NCBI RefSeq assembly: GCF_001693415.1
Contig: NZ_MAKX01000024.1
Location: 234,209 to 298,208 of the forward strand
Length of the DNA: 64,000 bases
Source: Tenacibaculum soleae
GTDB lineage: Bacteria > Bacteroidota > Bacteroidia > Flavobacteriales > Flavobacteriaceae
Reading direction: 5' to 3'
The position numbers and the translations under genes are program-made. Shown here piece after piece: positions 9,144 through 17,705 of this stretch. The notes below the pieces were generated by a model. The model had not been told where the DNA came from. It searched no databases and saw only the letters and a program-made list of their open reading frames with translations. Within the stretch, counting starts at the first letter, position 1. The number at the start of each line of letters is the position of its first letter.

Positions 9144-9557
9144 TTATTGATTAAATTCTTCAAAACTTCCGTCAGTATATAAAAGAACTACTTTTCGTAG
9201 TTTTTTTGCACCTCCTGAGAGTTGCGTATTTGAATTAATTACGGGTTCTTCTTCAGATATCGAATTTTCAGAAAACAGAGAAGGTGTTTCTTTTTTATCT
9301 TCTTTTAAATTCGTTATTGTTGTTTGTATATCCCTTTTTTCTTTTTTAGGAAAAGATCCTTCATTATACAATAGCCAATATAAATCAACTTCTGGAAATT
9401 TATCAATTACCTTCATAACAAAATCTAAGCTAGGTTTATTCCTGCCAGATAATAGGTGAGATATGCTTGAACGAGGCACTTCTATAGTATCAGCAAAAGT
9501 TGATGATGTTAAATCGTAATGAGTAATTATTGCTTTTAATCGAGTAAGTAAATCCAT
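9144..9557 (-). CDS. XRE-family helix-turn-helix repressor
   Basis: The 137-aa protein has an N-terminal HTH (about residues 4-65) in which FADTIEVPRSSISHLLSGRNKPS is the helix-turn-helix with recognition helix, then a polar linker of about 45 residues and a short conserved tail (KKLRKVVLLYTDGSFEEFNQ). There is no peptidase (S24) or toxin partner, so it is not an obvious phage repressor or antitoxin. I prefer ATG 9557 (MDLLTRLK) over 9563 (MFMDLL) because HTH proteins of this type usually start so. A near-perfect palindrome (9565-9576) abuts the start codon and others follow upstream, which suggests autorepression (inference). Confidence 0.85.
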   Translation of the reverse strand: MDLLTRLKAIITHYDLTSSTFADTIEVPRSSISHLLSGRNKPSLDFVMKVIDKFPEVDLYWLLYNEGSFPKKEKRDIQTTITNLKEDKKETPSLFSENSISEEEPVINSNTQLSGGAKKLRKVVLLYTDGSFEEFNQ

Positions 9558-9564
9558 AAACAAG

Positions 9565-9576
9565 TTACAATTGTGA
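9565..9576. promoter_or_regulatory. Putative operator 1 (next to XRE start codon)
   Basis: TTACAATTGTGA, one mismatch from a perfect 12-bp palindrome, lies 8 bases before the preferred XRE ATG, where a bound protein would block translation start or early elongation. Confidence 0.45.
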
Positions 9577-9600
9577 ATTACATAAATGAATTGTAAAGAT

Positions 9601-9612
9601 ACACAATTGTAA
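9601..9612. promoter_or_regulatory. Putative operator 2
   Basis: ACACAATTGTAA shares the ACAATTGT core with the neighbouring site; the centres are 36 bp apart. It sits at the likely XRE promoter. Confidence 0.45.
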
Positions 9613-9816
9613 ATTACTGTAAAAATCGAATAAGAACAACTATATACCCTCTTTTGTGCTTCACTAAAACTTTAGGTCACGTGATTTAAATCATTAAAAA
9701 ACAGTGTTTTAGATTTTTAATATAGAGTTTTTCAATAGTTTTTAGAGGTTAAGTTGATGTTACGGAAAGAGTCAGGTAAACACATTTGTAAAGATATAGA
9801 TTTATTTAAACACTTA

Positions 9817-9832
9817 TTTTACATATGTAAAA
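9817..9832. promoter_or_regulatory. Perfect 16-bp palindrome, putative operator
   Basis: TTTTACATATGTAAAA is a perfect palindrome in the TTACAnnTGTAA family found throughout this gap. Confidence 0.45.
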
Positions 9833-10028
9833 AGCATGATTTGTTAATGTAAAATGGATATTTAATAACTAATAAACAGAATTATAGCTCTTGTAAATTT
9901 ATAAGTTTACTATTTTTAAGATGTTTAAGTGAGGGTTTATAATATATATTCAAGTATTATACATAAGATTAAGATATATGAAGCTATATATACCTAAAAC
10001 AGCGCGATAATAAGGTTTTTACTCTTAA

Positions 10029-10040
10029 TTACAATTGTAA
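10029..10040. promoter_or_regulatory. Perfect 12-bp palindrome, putative operator
   Basis: TTACAATTGTAA is the perfect consensus of the array, located near the far end of the gap and close to no start codon. Confidence 0.45.
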
Positions 10041-10090
10041 ACAATACAAATATATGATTATGTAGATGTAGAATACTACAAACTGAAATA

Positions 10091-10131
10091 AAAACATCAG
10101 GCAATTTACATTTGTAAACTACTTGATGTTT
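10091..10131 (-). terminator. Probable terminator of the histidine kinase gene
   Basis: On the minus strand AACATCA pairs with TGATGTT, with an inner TTTACA/TGTAAA stem, followed by TTTATTT. The inner stem is at the same time the palindrome at 10105-10118, so that site may be only terminator structure. Confidence 0.5.
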
Positions 10132-11447
10132 ATAAAAGTTAACTTAAAAACAGTCTCATCTATATGTGATACAAACCGAATTGTTCCGTTGTGAGCTTCC
10201 ATAATACTTTTACTTAAAGTTAAGCCAATTCCAGAACCGTCTTTTCTGGTTGTAAAATATGGAATAAAGATGTTGTCTTTAATATCATTAGAAATACCAA
10301 TACCGTTATCTATAACAGATAAGTTTATTCGGTTATTCTCTTGATGTAATTTAATTCTGATTTTTGGATTTTCAATACCAACTAAAGCATACAAACAATT
10401 AGATAATAAATTTATAAGTACTTGTTCTATTTGTTGTTTGTCAGCATCAATAATTACTTCTTTAGAGAAATCGAATTTTACACTTATTTTTTTAGATGAA
10501 AATTCATGTTGAAAAAGCATTAAAGTATTTTTAATAATTTTAGTAAGATCTACTTTCATTTTTTGAGGCAAAGGTAATTCAGCTAACTTTCTATAAGTAT
10601 CTACAAAAGATGTTAAATGGTATGAACGACGTTTAATTATTTGCAACCCTTGCGATAGCTCTTGTATTGTTTCTTCATCTGTTTGATTTTCTTGTAAAAG
10701 AGAATCTAAATTTTCGGCTAAACTACTAATAGGAGTAATGGTATTAATTATTTCGTGAGACATTACATTCATTAATTTATACCAAGCTTCTTTTTCTTTT
10801 TTATCAATTAATTGCTGAATAGTTTCTAAAGAAATAATTAAATACTCATATTGATTGGTTTGTGTAACCGAGGTTTTTAAGAAAAAACTTTCTTTTATAT
10901 CGTTTACATCAATGGTAATAGTATGTTTAATTTCTTGCCATTTAGCTATAAAGTTAGCGAGGTTACCTAGTTTACCTTTCAGTAATTTCCAATTATAAAA
11001 CTTAGGTATCTTTAAAAATTCGGTAAACGCTTTATTAATTTGAAATACCTCAATATGCTCATTTGTGTCTTTTCTTAAAATAAGAACACCAATACTTAAA
11101 CTTTCTATAATATTGGTAAGAATTAACGCTTCAGATGTTTTTAAAAGACTTTTTTTTCGGTTTTTTTCTAACAATAAAGCGGTTTTGTTATGTAACGGAT
11201 TTTCTCTTTTTTTAGAAGAAAAAGTATTCGAATAATCATCATGCAACAAACAATCTATCGATTTTTCAATATCAGCAAACAGTTTTGTTAAATAATCAAA
11301 AAATAAGAATAGTTGAAAAATAAACAAAAAAGAAAACCCAATAGTATTAATTGAGTATCCGTTTAAATAGGTAAAAAAAACCAGAACTCCGTTTACTATT
11401 AATAGTAAAACTCTAATGAGAATCTGAATAAATTGAGGTTTTCCCAT
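10119..11447 (-). CDS. NtrB-like membrane sensor histidine kinase
   Basis: The 442-aa kinase has two N-terminal membrane helices (about residues 10-28 and 33-51) with almost no periplasmic loop, a PAS-like domain (about 105-215), the phospho-acceptor MSHEIINTITPI (His231), and a HATPase domain with the N box INLLSNCLYAL, G1 DNGIGI and G2 GSGIGLTLS. The absence of an extracytoplasmic loop suggests it senses a membrane or cytoplasmic signal. It starts one base after the stop codon of the NtrC-type regulator gene, so the two form an operon and presumably a cognate pair. Confidence 0.9.
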   Translation of the reverse strand: MGKPQFIQILIRVLLLIVNGVLVFFTYLNGYSINTIGFSFLFIFQLFLFFDYLTKLFADIEKSIDCLLHDDYSNTFSSKKRENPLHNKTALLLEKNRKKSLLKTSEALILTNIIESLSIGVLILRKDTNEHIEVFQINKAFTEFLKIPKFYNWKLLKGKLGNLANFIAKWQEIKHTITIDVNDIKESFFLKTSVTQTNQYEYLIISLETIQQLIDKKEKEAWYKLMNVMSHEIINTITPISSLAENLDSLLQENQTDEETIQELSQGLQIIKRRSYHLTSFVDTYRKLAELPLPQKMKVDLTKIIKNTLMLFQHEFSSKKISVKFDFSKEVIIDADKQQIEQVLINLLSNCLYALVGIENPKIRIKLHQENNRINLSVIDNGIGISNDIKDNIFIPYFTTRKDGSGIGLTLSKSIMEAHNGTIRFVSHIDETVFKLTFINIK

Positions 11448-11448
11448 T

Positions 11449-12822
11449 TTATAATTGATGTTTTTCTAGTCGTCTATATAATGCAGCACGGGTTAAGCCT
11501 AAATCTTTTGCTGCACGAGAAATATTACCTTGATGCTTTTGTAAAGCTTGTTCAATTAACAACTTTTCAGTTTCTTCTAAGTTTAAACTATTCGCCAATC
11601 TAGCTTCTAATTTTTTAGTTGAAAAATGTAAATCTTCTAATTGAATTTCAGTGTTATCTGTAATAATTACAGCACGTTCAACAATATGTTCTATTTCTCT
11701 AATATTTCCGGGCCAATGGTATTTTTTTAATCCACCGATGGCTTGTGTACTATATCCGTTTATTTTCTTTCTGTATTTTTGGTTTAGTTTCTTTAAAAAA
11801 TGATTCGCAAGTAACTCAACATCACCAACACGATCTCGAAGCGGCGGTAAGTTTAATTCGATGGTATTTATTCTAAACAACAAATCCTGACGAAACAATT
11901 GCTCTGCTACCATTTTATGAATATTGGCATTGGTAGCACAAATAATACGTACATCAATAGCACGTTCTTTACCTTCACCTAAACGAGTTATTTTTCTGTT
12001 CTGAACAACCGTTAATAATTTAGATTGTAAATGGAGTGGGAGGTTACCTATTTCATCTAAAAAAATAGTACCGCCTTTTGCTAATTCAAATCTACCAATA
12101 GTATCTTTATGAGCATCCGTAAAAGCTCCTTTTGTATAACCAAATAATTCACTTTCAAATAAATTTTCATTTAAAGAACCTAAATCGACATGAATAAAAG
12201 GATGGTTTTTTCTTTCGGATTTTAAATGTATTTCTTTTGCAAATACGTATTTACCTGTTCCGTTTTCACCTAAAATTAAAATAGTAGCATCTGTAGGTGC
12301 AACTTTTTGCGCCAAGCCAACCGCCGATTTCATTGCTGGAGAAGTACCAATAATATGTTCTGTTTGTTGATGAAAATCTTTATCGTTTAATTTTTGAACG
12401 GTTTGTAATTGTGTTGTTTTTCGTTTAGAACGTGATAATTCTATTCCCGAATTTACAATTCCATATAACTTTTCGGTGTTCCAAGGTTTTAATATAAAAT
12501 CGGTAGCTCCTTTTTTAATCGCATCAACTGCTAAATTTACACTACCAAAAGCTGTCATTAAAAGTACGGTAGTTTCCGGACTTACTTCTTTAATATGCTT
12601 TAACCAATACAAACCTTCTTTACCATCTTCATAACCAATACGGTAATTCATGTCTAACAAAACAACATCTATATGGGTTGAAGAAGTTAAATGATTACTT
12701 ATTTTCTTCGGATTATTTGCTGTTATAATTTCGGTAAAATATTTTTTTAAACTTATTCTGGCAGAAAACAAAATGTCATCATCATCATCTACTATTAATA
12801 TGGTTGCTTCTTTTTTTCTCAT
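11449..12822 (-). CDS. NtrC-family sigma-54-dependent response regulator
   Basis: The 457-aa protein has a receiver domain (phospho-acceptor Asp57 in LLDMNY), an AAA+ domain (Walker A GENGTGK 185-191, sigma-54 contact loop GAFTDA 232-237, LFLDEIGNLP-like Walker B, R fingers) and a C-terminal Fis-type HTH (about 420-457, GNISRAAKDLGLTRAALYRRLE). The contact loop reads GAFTDA rather than GAFTGA, and Walker A is followed by Tyr rather than Glu. It is divergent from a MacA/MacB-like efflux operon that it probably activates, and two inverted repeats lie 19-57 bases before its own start. Confidence 0.92.
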   Translation of the reverse strand: MRKKEATILIVDDDDDILFSARISLKKYFTEIITANNPKKISNHLTSSTHIDVVLLDMNYRIGYEDGKEGLYWLKHIKEVSPETTVLLMTAFGSVNLAVDAIKKGATDFILKPWNTEKLYGIVNSGIELSRSKRKTTQLQTVQKLNDKDFHQQTEHIIGTSPAMKSAVGLAQKVAPTDATILILGENGTGKYVFAKEIHLKSERKNHPFIHVDLGSLNENLFESELFGYTKGAFTDAHKDTIGRFELAKGGTIFLDEIGNLPLHLQSKLLTVVQNRKITRLGEGKERAIDVRIICATNANIHKMVAEQLFRQDLLFRINTIELNLPPLRDRVGDVELLANHFLKKLNQKYRKKINGYSTQAIGGLKKYHWPGNIREIEHIVERAVIITDNTEIQLEDLHFSTKKLEARLANSLNLEETEKLLIEQALQKHQGNISRAAKDLGLTRAALYRRLEKHQL

Positions 12823-12839
12823 ACTACATAGTTAGTCAA

Positions 12840-12879
12840 TTGTTTGAATATGAACAAAAATATGTTCGGTTTTGAACAT
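12840..12879. promoter_or_regulatory. Tandem inverted repeats, putative NtrC-type activator sites
   Basis: Two repeats share the geometry TGTTY-N6-GAACA: TGTTT-N6-GAACA at 12841-12856 and TGTTC-N6-GAACA at 12863-12878 (within a larger ATGTTC-N6-GAACAT). Their centres are 22 bp apart, two helical turns. They lie between the divergent regulator gene and efflux operon, as enhancer sites of sigma-54 activators do. Confidence 0.5.
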
Positions 12880-12941
12880 GTGTAAAATCATTACAAAACT
12901 CAAAACCCTATCTATCAAAGTGTTGTAGTTGTGTTTTCTAG

Positions 12942-12957
12942 TGGCATATTTATGGAG
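12942..12957 (+). promoter_or_regulatory. Weak sigma-54-like promoter candidate for efflux operon
   Basis: TGGCAT matches the -24 element (TGGCAC), and a TGG starts at the -12 position, but the -12 GC is replaced by GA. The spacing and distance (30 bases to the ATG at 12987) fit. TGGCATA also forms an inverted repeat with TATGCCA at 12963-12969. Confidence 0.3.
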
Positions 12958-12986
12958 TTAACTATGCCAAACGAATATAAATTATA

Positions 12987-14234
12987 ATGGATAAGCAGCT
13001 ACAAACTAAAAACAAAACAACTAAAAAGATGCTAATATGGGGAATTCCAATCGTCTTATTAATATGTATTATTTTAATGAATTTAACGCGTAAAAAACAA
13101 GTTAACATTCATAAAGACAGTTTAAGTATTAGAGAGGTTACTCTAGGAAATTTTGAAGATGTTATTCTATTTAACAGTACAGTTGAGCCAAAAACTTCTG
13201 TCTTGGTAAATGTCATTCAGGGTGGTTCAGTTTCTGAAATTTATGTAGAAAGCGGACAAATGATAAAAAAAGGAACCCCTTTATTAAAAGTCTACAATCC
13301 GAATGCTGAATTAAATTATTTAACGCAAGAAACAGCAATGATTGAGCAGATTAATAATTTAAGAAATTTACGTGTAAGCATTAAAAATCAGCAATTAAGT
13401 TTAGATCAACAATTATTAAGTATTAATAATGATTTTAGAAATGCAAAACGTCAATACGATTTAGATAAGAAATTATTCGATAAGGGAGTTGTAGCAAAAA
13501 ATGATTATGAAAAATCTGCTCAAGAACACTCGTATCAAAAAGAGAGAAATGGCGTAATTAAAAAAAGTGTTTCAGAAGAAAAAAGGAGTAGAGATTTACA
13601 ATTAATAAGTATAAATTCATCGTTAAATAACATGGGAAAAAGCTTAGGATTGTTAAGAAAAAATAAGGAAAACTTTACTGTAAAAGCACCGGTAGATGGT
13701 TTGTTATCATCTTTTAATCCAATACTAGGAGAAAATTATAATCAAGGACAACCAATCGGAAAAATGGATGTTCTAGACGGTTATAAATTAGTAGCAAATG
13801 TTGATGAATACTATATTTCTAAACTTAAAAAGGGAATTAAAGGAAGCGTTTCTGCAAATAATGAAAATTATAAAATAGCCTTATCAAAAATTTATCCTGA
13901 AATTAAAAGCGGACAATTTAAAGTAGAATTATTGTTTGAGAAGGATACTTTATCAAACAATATAAAAAGAGGAATGTCTTTAAAAAGTAAAGTGTTTTTA
14001 TCGGGTAAAACAAAAGCTTTATTAATACCTAAAGGATTATTTTATCAAAGTACTAACGGTAAATGGGTTTTTGTTTTAGACTTTGATAATAAAGCGGTAA
14101 AAAGAAACATTAAAATTGGTAGAGAAAACCCTTTTTATTATGAAGTTTTAGAAGGTTTAAAAGAAGGTGATAAAATAATTACTTCAAACTATGATGATTT
14201 TAAAAATGTAGAGGAAGTAAATATAAATGAATAA
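12987..14234 (+). CDS. HlyD/MacA-like membrane fusion protein of an ABC efflux system
   Basis: The 415-aa protein has one N-terminal membrane helix (about residues 14-32), a biotinyl-lipoyl-like half (VNVIQGGSVSEIYVESGQMIKKGTPL), a long coiled-coil hairpin (about 110-225), the second lipoyl half (FTVKAPVDGLLS), then beta-barrel and membrane-proximal domains. Proteins of this kind bridge an inner-membrane ABC transporter to an outer-membrane factor. It is the first gene of a three-gene operon with an ATPase and an FtsX-type permease; no TolC-like gene is present in the window. Substrate unknown. Confidence 0.88.
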   Translation: MDKQLQTKNKTTKKMLIWGIPIVLLICIILMNLTRKKQVNIHKDSLSIREVTLGNFEDVILFNSTVEPKTSVLVNVIQGGSVSEIYVESGQMIKKGTPLLKVYNPNAELNYLTQETAMIEQINNLRNLRVSIKNQQLSLDQQLLSINNDFRNAKRQYDLDKKLFDKGVVAKNDYEKSAQEHSYQKERNGVIKKSVSEEKRSRDLQLISINSSLNNMGKSLGLLRKNKENFTVKAPVDGLLSSFNPILGENYNQGQPIGKMDVLDGYKLVANVDEYYISKLKKGIKGSVSANNENYKIALSKIYPEIKSGQFKVELLFEKDTLSNNIKRGMSLKSKVFLSGKTKALLIPKGLFYQSTNGKWVFVLDFDNKAVKRNIKIGRENPFYYEVLEGLKEGDKIITSNYDDFKNVEEVNINE

Positions 14235-14246
14235 AAAAATATAAAT

Positions 14247-14275
14247 GTTAGTTTGAGCGCAATCGAAAACTATGA
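14247..14275 (+). repeat. Fragment of a dispersed repeat between efflux genes
   Basis: The segment GTTAGTTTGAGCGCAATCGA with AAAACTATGA resembles the repeat at 27237-27310, which begins GTCAGTTTGAGTG and includes ATCGAGAACTA. It is shorter and fills the gap between the fusion-protein and ATPase genes. Confidence 0.4.
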
Positions 14276-14301
14276 AATTAAACGATTAAAAACATATTAA
14301 A

Positions 14302-15003
14302 ATGATAAAAATAACAGATTTAGTAAAAATATACAGAACAGAAGAGGTAGAAACAACCGCTTTAAATAAATTAAGTTTAGAGGTTAAAAAAGGGGAATTT
14401 GTTTCAATTATGGGAGCATCGGGCTGCGGTAAATCAACTTTATTAAATATTATCGGTTTATTGGATGCTCCAAATGATGGAAGTTATTTATTTGACGAGA
14501 CAGAAGTTGCTAAATTTAATGAAAAAGAAAGAGCAAGCTTACGTAAAGCAAACATCGGTTTTGTTTTTCAAAACTTTAATTTAATTGATGAGTTAACTGT
14601 TTATGAAAATGTAGAATTGCCTTTAATTTACAATAAAGTTAAAGCATCAGAAAGAAAAATAAGAGTTACAGAAATTTTAGAAAGAATAGGTATTGCACAC
14701 AGAGCAAAACATTATCCATTGCAATTATCTGGTGGTCAGCAGCAAAGAGTTGCTGTTGCAAGAGCTTTGGTTACAAATCCTAAGTTAATTTTAGCAGATG
14801 AACCAACAGGAAATTTAGATAGTAAAAGTGGTAATGATGTAATGGAGTTATTAACAGAGTTACACGCAACAGGTGCAACAATTGTTATGGTTACACACTC
14901 ATCATACGATGCGCAATTTTCATCTAGAGTTATTACTTTAAAAGATGGAGAAGTAATATCTGAGAAAAAAAATGAACACACAATTGATGTTTTAATTAAC
15001 TAA
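14302..15003 (+). CDS. ABC transporter ATP-binding protein (MacB/LolD type)
   Basis: The 233-aa ATPase has Walker A MGASGCGKST (residues 37-46), Q-loop FVFQNFNLID, signature LSGGQQQRVAVARAL (from 142) and Walker B LILADEPTGNLDS (from 162), followed by the switch histidine in MVTHS. The LIDELTVYENVELPL segment is typical of the MacB/LolD/FtsE branch, whose permeases work as mechanotransmission devices rather than channels. It lies 16 bases before the permease gene. Confidence 0.93.
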   Translation: MIKITDLVKIYRTEEVETTALNKLSLEVKKGEFVSIMGASGCGKSTLLNIIGLLDAPNDGSYLFDETEVAKFNEKERASLRKANIGFVFQNFNLIDELTVYENVELPLIYNKVKASERKIRVTEILERIGIAHRAKHYPLQLSGGQQQRVAVARALVTNPKLILADEPTGNLDSKSGNDVMELLTELHATGATIVMVTHSSYDAQFSSRVITLKDGEVISEKKNEHTIDVLIN

Positions 15004-15019
15004 TTTAAAAAGAAGTTTT

Positions 15020-17446
15020 ATGTATCAAATATGGTTAAAAATATTCTTTAGGAATAGTAAAAAAAATTGGTTAAACACATTAATTAATATTAGTGGTTTA
15101 ACTTTAGGCTTGGCGGGTTTGCTAATTGTTTTATTATATATAAATGAAGAAAAAAGCTATAATCAATGGAACCCTAATAAAGATGATGTTTATCGAGTTA
15201 ACCTTAATCGACCAACATCAGGAGAGGTTTGGTTTACCGTAAATGCAGGAATGTACTTAACATATCCAAAAGAATTACCTGAAGTAACTGAGGCTTTAAT
15301 GGTTAATCCATTTTATAGAAGTAAAGTTGTGCAATATAAAGATGGTTTTGAGTTTAATAATAAAACTATCTCAACTGAACCTCAGTTTTTTGATTTTTTC
15401 CCGTTTGAAATTTTAGAGGGTTCAACTCAAAAATTTGCTGAAACAAGAAAAAATATAGCGCTATCTAAAGCATATGCAAATAGAATTTTTAAAGGAGAAA
15501 AAGCTGTCGGAAACACTGTAAAAATAGATGATGAAAGTTATATAGTAGCTTGTGTTTATAAAATTCCAAAAAATTCACATCAAGAACCTGATCTATTAAT
15601 GCAATATAGTGAAGATTTTGAAGTGCATTGGGGTAATCATAATAACGAATTATTTTGTAAAATTACTGAAGGAACAGATTTAGAAGCTCTAAAACAAAAG
15701 ATGGATGCTATAATTATTAATAAAGCATACAAATCTGAAATTGAAGAAAACGGGCTTACCATAGCCGAATTTGAAAGTCGCTATGGTTTTCCGACCGTAG
15801 TTTTTGATAAGTTGAATACGATGTATTTACATAATACTGCAAAAAGAGCAGGGCCAAGTGGCACAGGAAACTACCAACTGTTAATGGTTTTGTTAGGTTT
15901 ATCTATATTATTAATAATAATTTCTTGTGTAAATTTTATTAATTTATCTGTTGCTACAGCAACTCAAAGAGCAAAAGAAGTAGGGGTAAAGAAAACACTT
16001 GGCTTATCAAAAAAACAACTAATGTTTCAATACATATTTGAAATTGTTTTGCAAGGATTTATATCTTTTATATTATCATTAATTATTGTAGAATTAGCAT
16101 TGCCTTTTTTTAATGAATTTGTTGAAACAGATATTTCAATACTACATACAAACTCATTATTTACTTTGTTATTATCGGTAATATTTGTATCTCTTTTAGT
16201 AGGGAGTATTCCAGCATTTTATCTGTCAAATTTTAAAGCAGTAGAGGTTTTAAAAGGAAGTATTTCTAAAAGTAAAAAAGGAAATTTTATAAGAAATATG
16301 ATGCTTGGACTTCAATTTTTAATTTCAGGGTTCTTTATTATCAGTATGCTAATTGTTGGTAATCAAATTAATTATATGATGAAAAAAGATTTAGGCTTTG
16401 ATAAAAAGCAAGTCTTATCTGTTGATGTATATAGCTTGCCAAATAAATTTAAAAAATTTAAGTTAGCTCAAGAAGTTTTATCGAAAAATAAAAATATTGT
16501 GGCGGTAACAACAAGTATGTTTGTTCCTGGAGAGGGGTTTGTAAATGGTACATCTTTAAGGCATCCTAAAAACGATAAAAGTTTTAATTCTGCGTCAAAT
16601 TTAGTAGCATATAATTATTTAAATTTTGCTAAGATTAAAATAATAAAAGGAAGAGATTTTTCAAAGGAAATTGCCTCAGATAGTATTAATAAAATTATAA
16701 TAAATGAAACTGCCGCTAAAAAACTAGGTATTTATAATAAACCTTTAGGAGAAAAATTAACTTTAGGTTGGTTAGACGATAATGATAGTACTAATAATTT
16801 TGAAGTAATTGGTATGGTAAAGGATTATCATTTTGATGGTTTTGATACAAAAATTTCACCAATGTTTTTTATTCCTTGGAAAAGTTTTGATTTTACGCAT
16901 AGATGGATTCCTGCTATTCAGTTTAAAATAAACTCTAATAATATTGATAAAACTATTACAGCGATAGAAACTTTTTGGAAACAAAATATTGATGCAAAAT
17001 ACCCTTTTTCTTATGAGTTTTTAGATAAAAAGTTTGCAAAAACTTATAAGAAATATCAAAAGCAGCAAACATTATTCCTGGTACTTTCTTTACTAGTTAT
17101 CTTAATATCGTTATTGGGGTTGTTTGCCTTAGCAACTTTAACAATTCAACAACGATTAAAAGAAGTTGCTATTCGTAAAACACTTGGCGCATCAGTAAAA
17201 GAAATTATGTTCCAATTGTTGCAGAATTTTTTAAAGATTGTACTAATTTCTTCAATAATATTAATTCCAATAGCTTATTATTTTATGCAAAATTGGTTGC
17301 AAAACTTTGTTTATAGGATAGATATGCCAGTGTTACCTTATGTTTTAACGCCTATTATTTTAATCATCTTGGTGTTTATTGTTGTTGGTTTTAAAGCTTA
17401 TAAAGCAACAAAAATTGATTTAATTAAATATTTAAAATTTGAGTAA
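15020..17446 (+). CDS. FtsX/MacB-like ABC transporter permease (long, duplicated form)
   Basis: The 808-aa protein has two MacB-type periplasmic plus FtsX units. The first unit has a membrane helix at about residues 20-42, a large extracytoplasmic domain and helices near 285-305, 335-360 and 378-400; the second repeats this with a helix near 432-450, a second extracytoplasmic domain, and three C-terminal helices (about 685-710, 740-760, 770-795). Both FtsX parts carry a related RxKEVxxRKTLG-like turn (RAKEVGVKKTLG and RLKEVAIRKTLG). It is the common 800-aa permease of Bacteroidota, acting with the ATPase and fusion protein upstream. Confidence 0.88.
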   Translation: MYQIWLKIFFRNSKKNWLNTLINISGLTLGLAGLLIVLLYINEEKSYNQWNPNKDDVYRVNLNRPTSGEVWFTVNAGMYLTYPKELPEVTEALMVNPFYRSKVVQYKDGFEFNNKTISTEPQFFDFFPFEILEGSTQKFAETRKNIALSKAYANRIFKGEKAVGNTVKIDDESYIVACVYKIPKNSHQEPDLLMQYSEDFEVHWGNHNNELFCKITEGTDLEALKQKMDAIIINKAYKSEIEENGLTIAEFESRYGFPTVVFDKLNTMYLHNTAKRAGPSGTGNYQLLMVLLGLSILLIIISCVNFINLSVATATQRAKEVGVKKTLGLSKKQLMFQYIFEIVLQGFISFILSLIIVELALPFFNEFVETDISILHTNSLFTLLLSVIFVSLLVGSIPAFYLSNFKAVEVLKGSISKSKKGNFIRNMMLGLQFLISGFFIISMLIVGNQINYMMKKDLGFDKKQVLSVDVYSLPNKFKKFKLAQEVLSKNKNIVAVTTSMFVPGEGFVNGTSLRHPKNDKSFNSASNLVAYNYLNFAKIKIIKGRDFSKEIASDSINKIIINETAAKKLGIYNKPLGEKLTLGWLDDNDSTNNFEVIGMVKDYHFDGFDTKISPMFFIPWKSFDFTHRWIPAIQFKINSNNIDKTITAIETFWKQNIDAKYPFSYEFLDKKFAKTYKKYQKQQTLFLVLSLLVILISLLGLFALATLTIQQRLKEVAIRKTLGASVKEIMFQLLQNFLKIVLISSIILIPIAYYFMQNWLQNFVYRIDMPVLPYVLTPIILIILVFIVVGFKAYKATKIDLIKYLKFE

Positions 17447-17460
17447 TATATCAAAAAGGC

Positions 17461-17500
17461 AGCTCATAAAATAACATGTATTTATGAGCTTCTTTTTTAA
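17461..17500 (+). terminator. Terminator of the efflux operon
   Basis: AGCTCATAAA pairs perfectly with TTTATGAGCT around a 10-base loop, followed by TCTTTTTT. Confidence 0.8.
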
Positions 17501-17705
17501 TTAATTTTATTTAAAGACTTATAACTATTGTAACTTTTGCTGAAAAACATGTAGGTTATTCAAAAGAATAATGGTTATTATTTTATAAAAGAAGATAATA
17601 ACTATTTCTATATGATATTATACAATTCAAAAGGATTTTAAATACCTTCGTTTTATTATTTAAAATTATTAAAACCTAAAGTAAGTTTATAATAACCTAT
17701 AAAGT

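Larger units (their letters stand above)
9558..10118. promoter_or_regulatory. Gene-free region with an array of TTACAATTGTAA-like palindromes
   Basis: No plausible gene exists in either strand. The region instead holds repeated palindromes of one family: TTACAATTGTGA 9565-9576, ACACAATTGTAA 9601-9612, TTACTGTAA 9614-9622, ACACATTTGTAA 9780-9791, TTTTACATATGTAAAA 9817-9832 (perfect, 16 bp), TTACAATTGTAA 10029-10040 (perfect, 12 bp) and TTTACATTTGTAAA 10105-10118, plus half sites at 9590, 9847 and 9891. On the minus strand TATCTTTA (near TAnnTTTG) lies between the first two sites and could be the XRE promoter. The simplest reading is a set of operators for the XRE protein. Confidence 0.55.

Noticed and set aside
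9144..9557. Antitoxin of a toxin-antitoxin pair
   Set aside because: The XRE protein has no adjacent small toxin gene; neighbours are unrelated.
9558..10118. Origin of replication
   Set aside because: AT-rich and palindrome-rich, but no DnaA-box-like TTATCCACA repeats and no dnaA, dnaN or similar gene nearby.
10105..10118. Seventh operator palindrome
   Set aside because: It is also the inner stem of the kinase terminator, so I do not count it as firm operator evidence.
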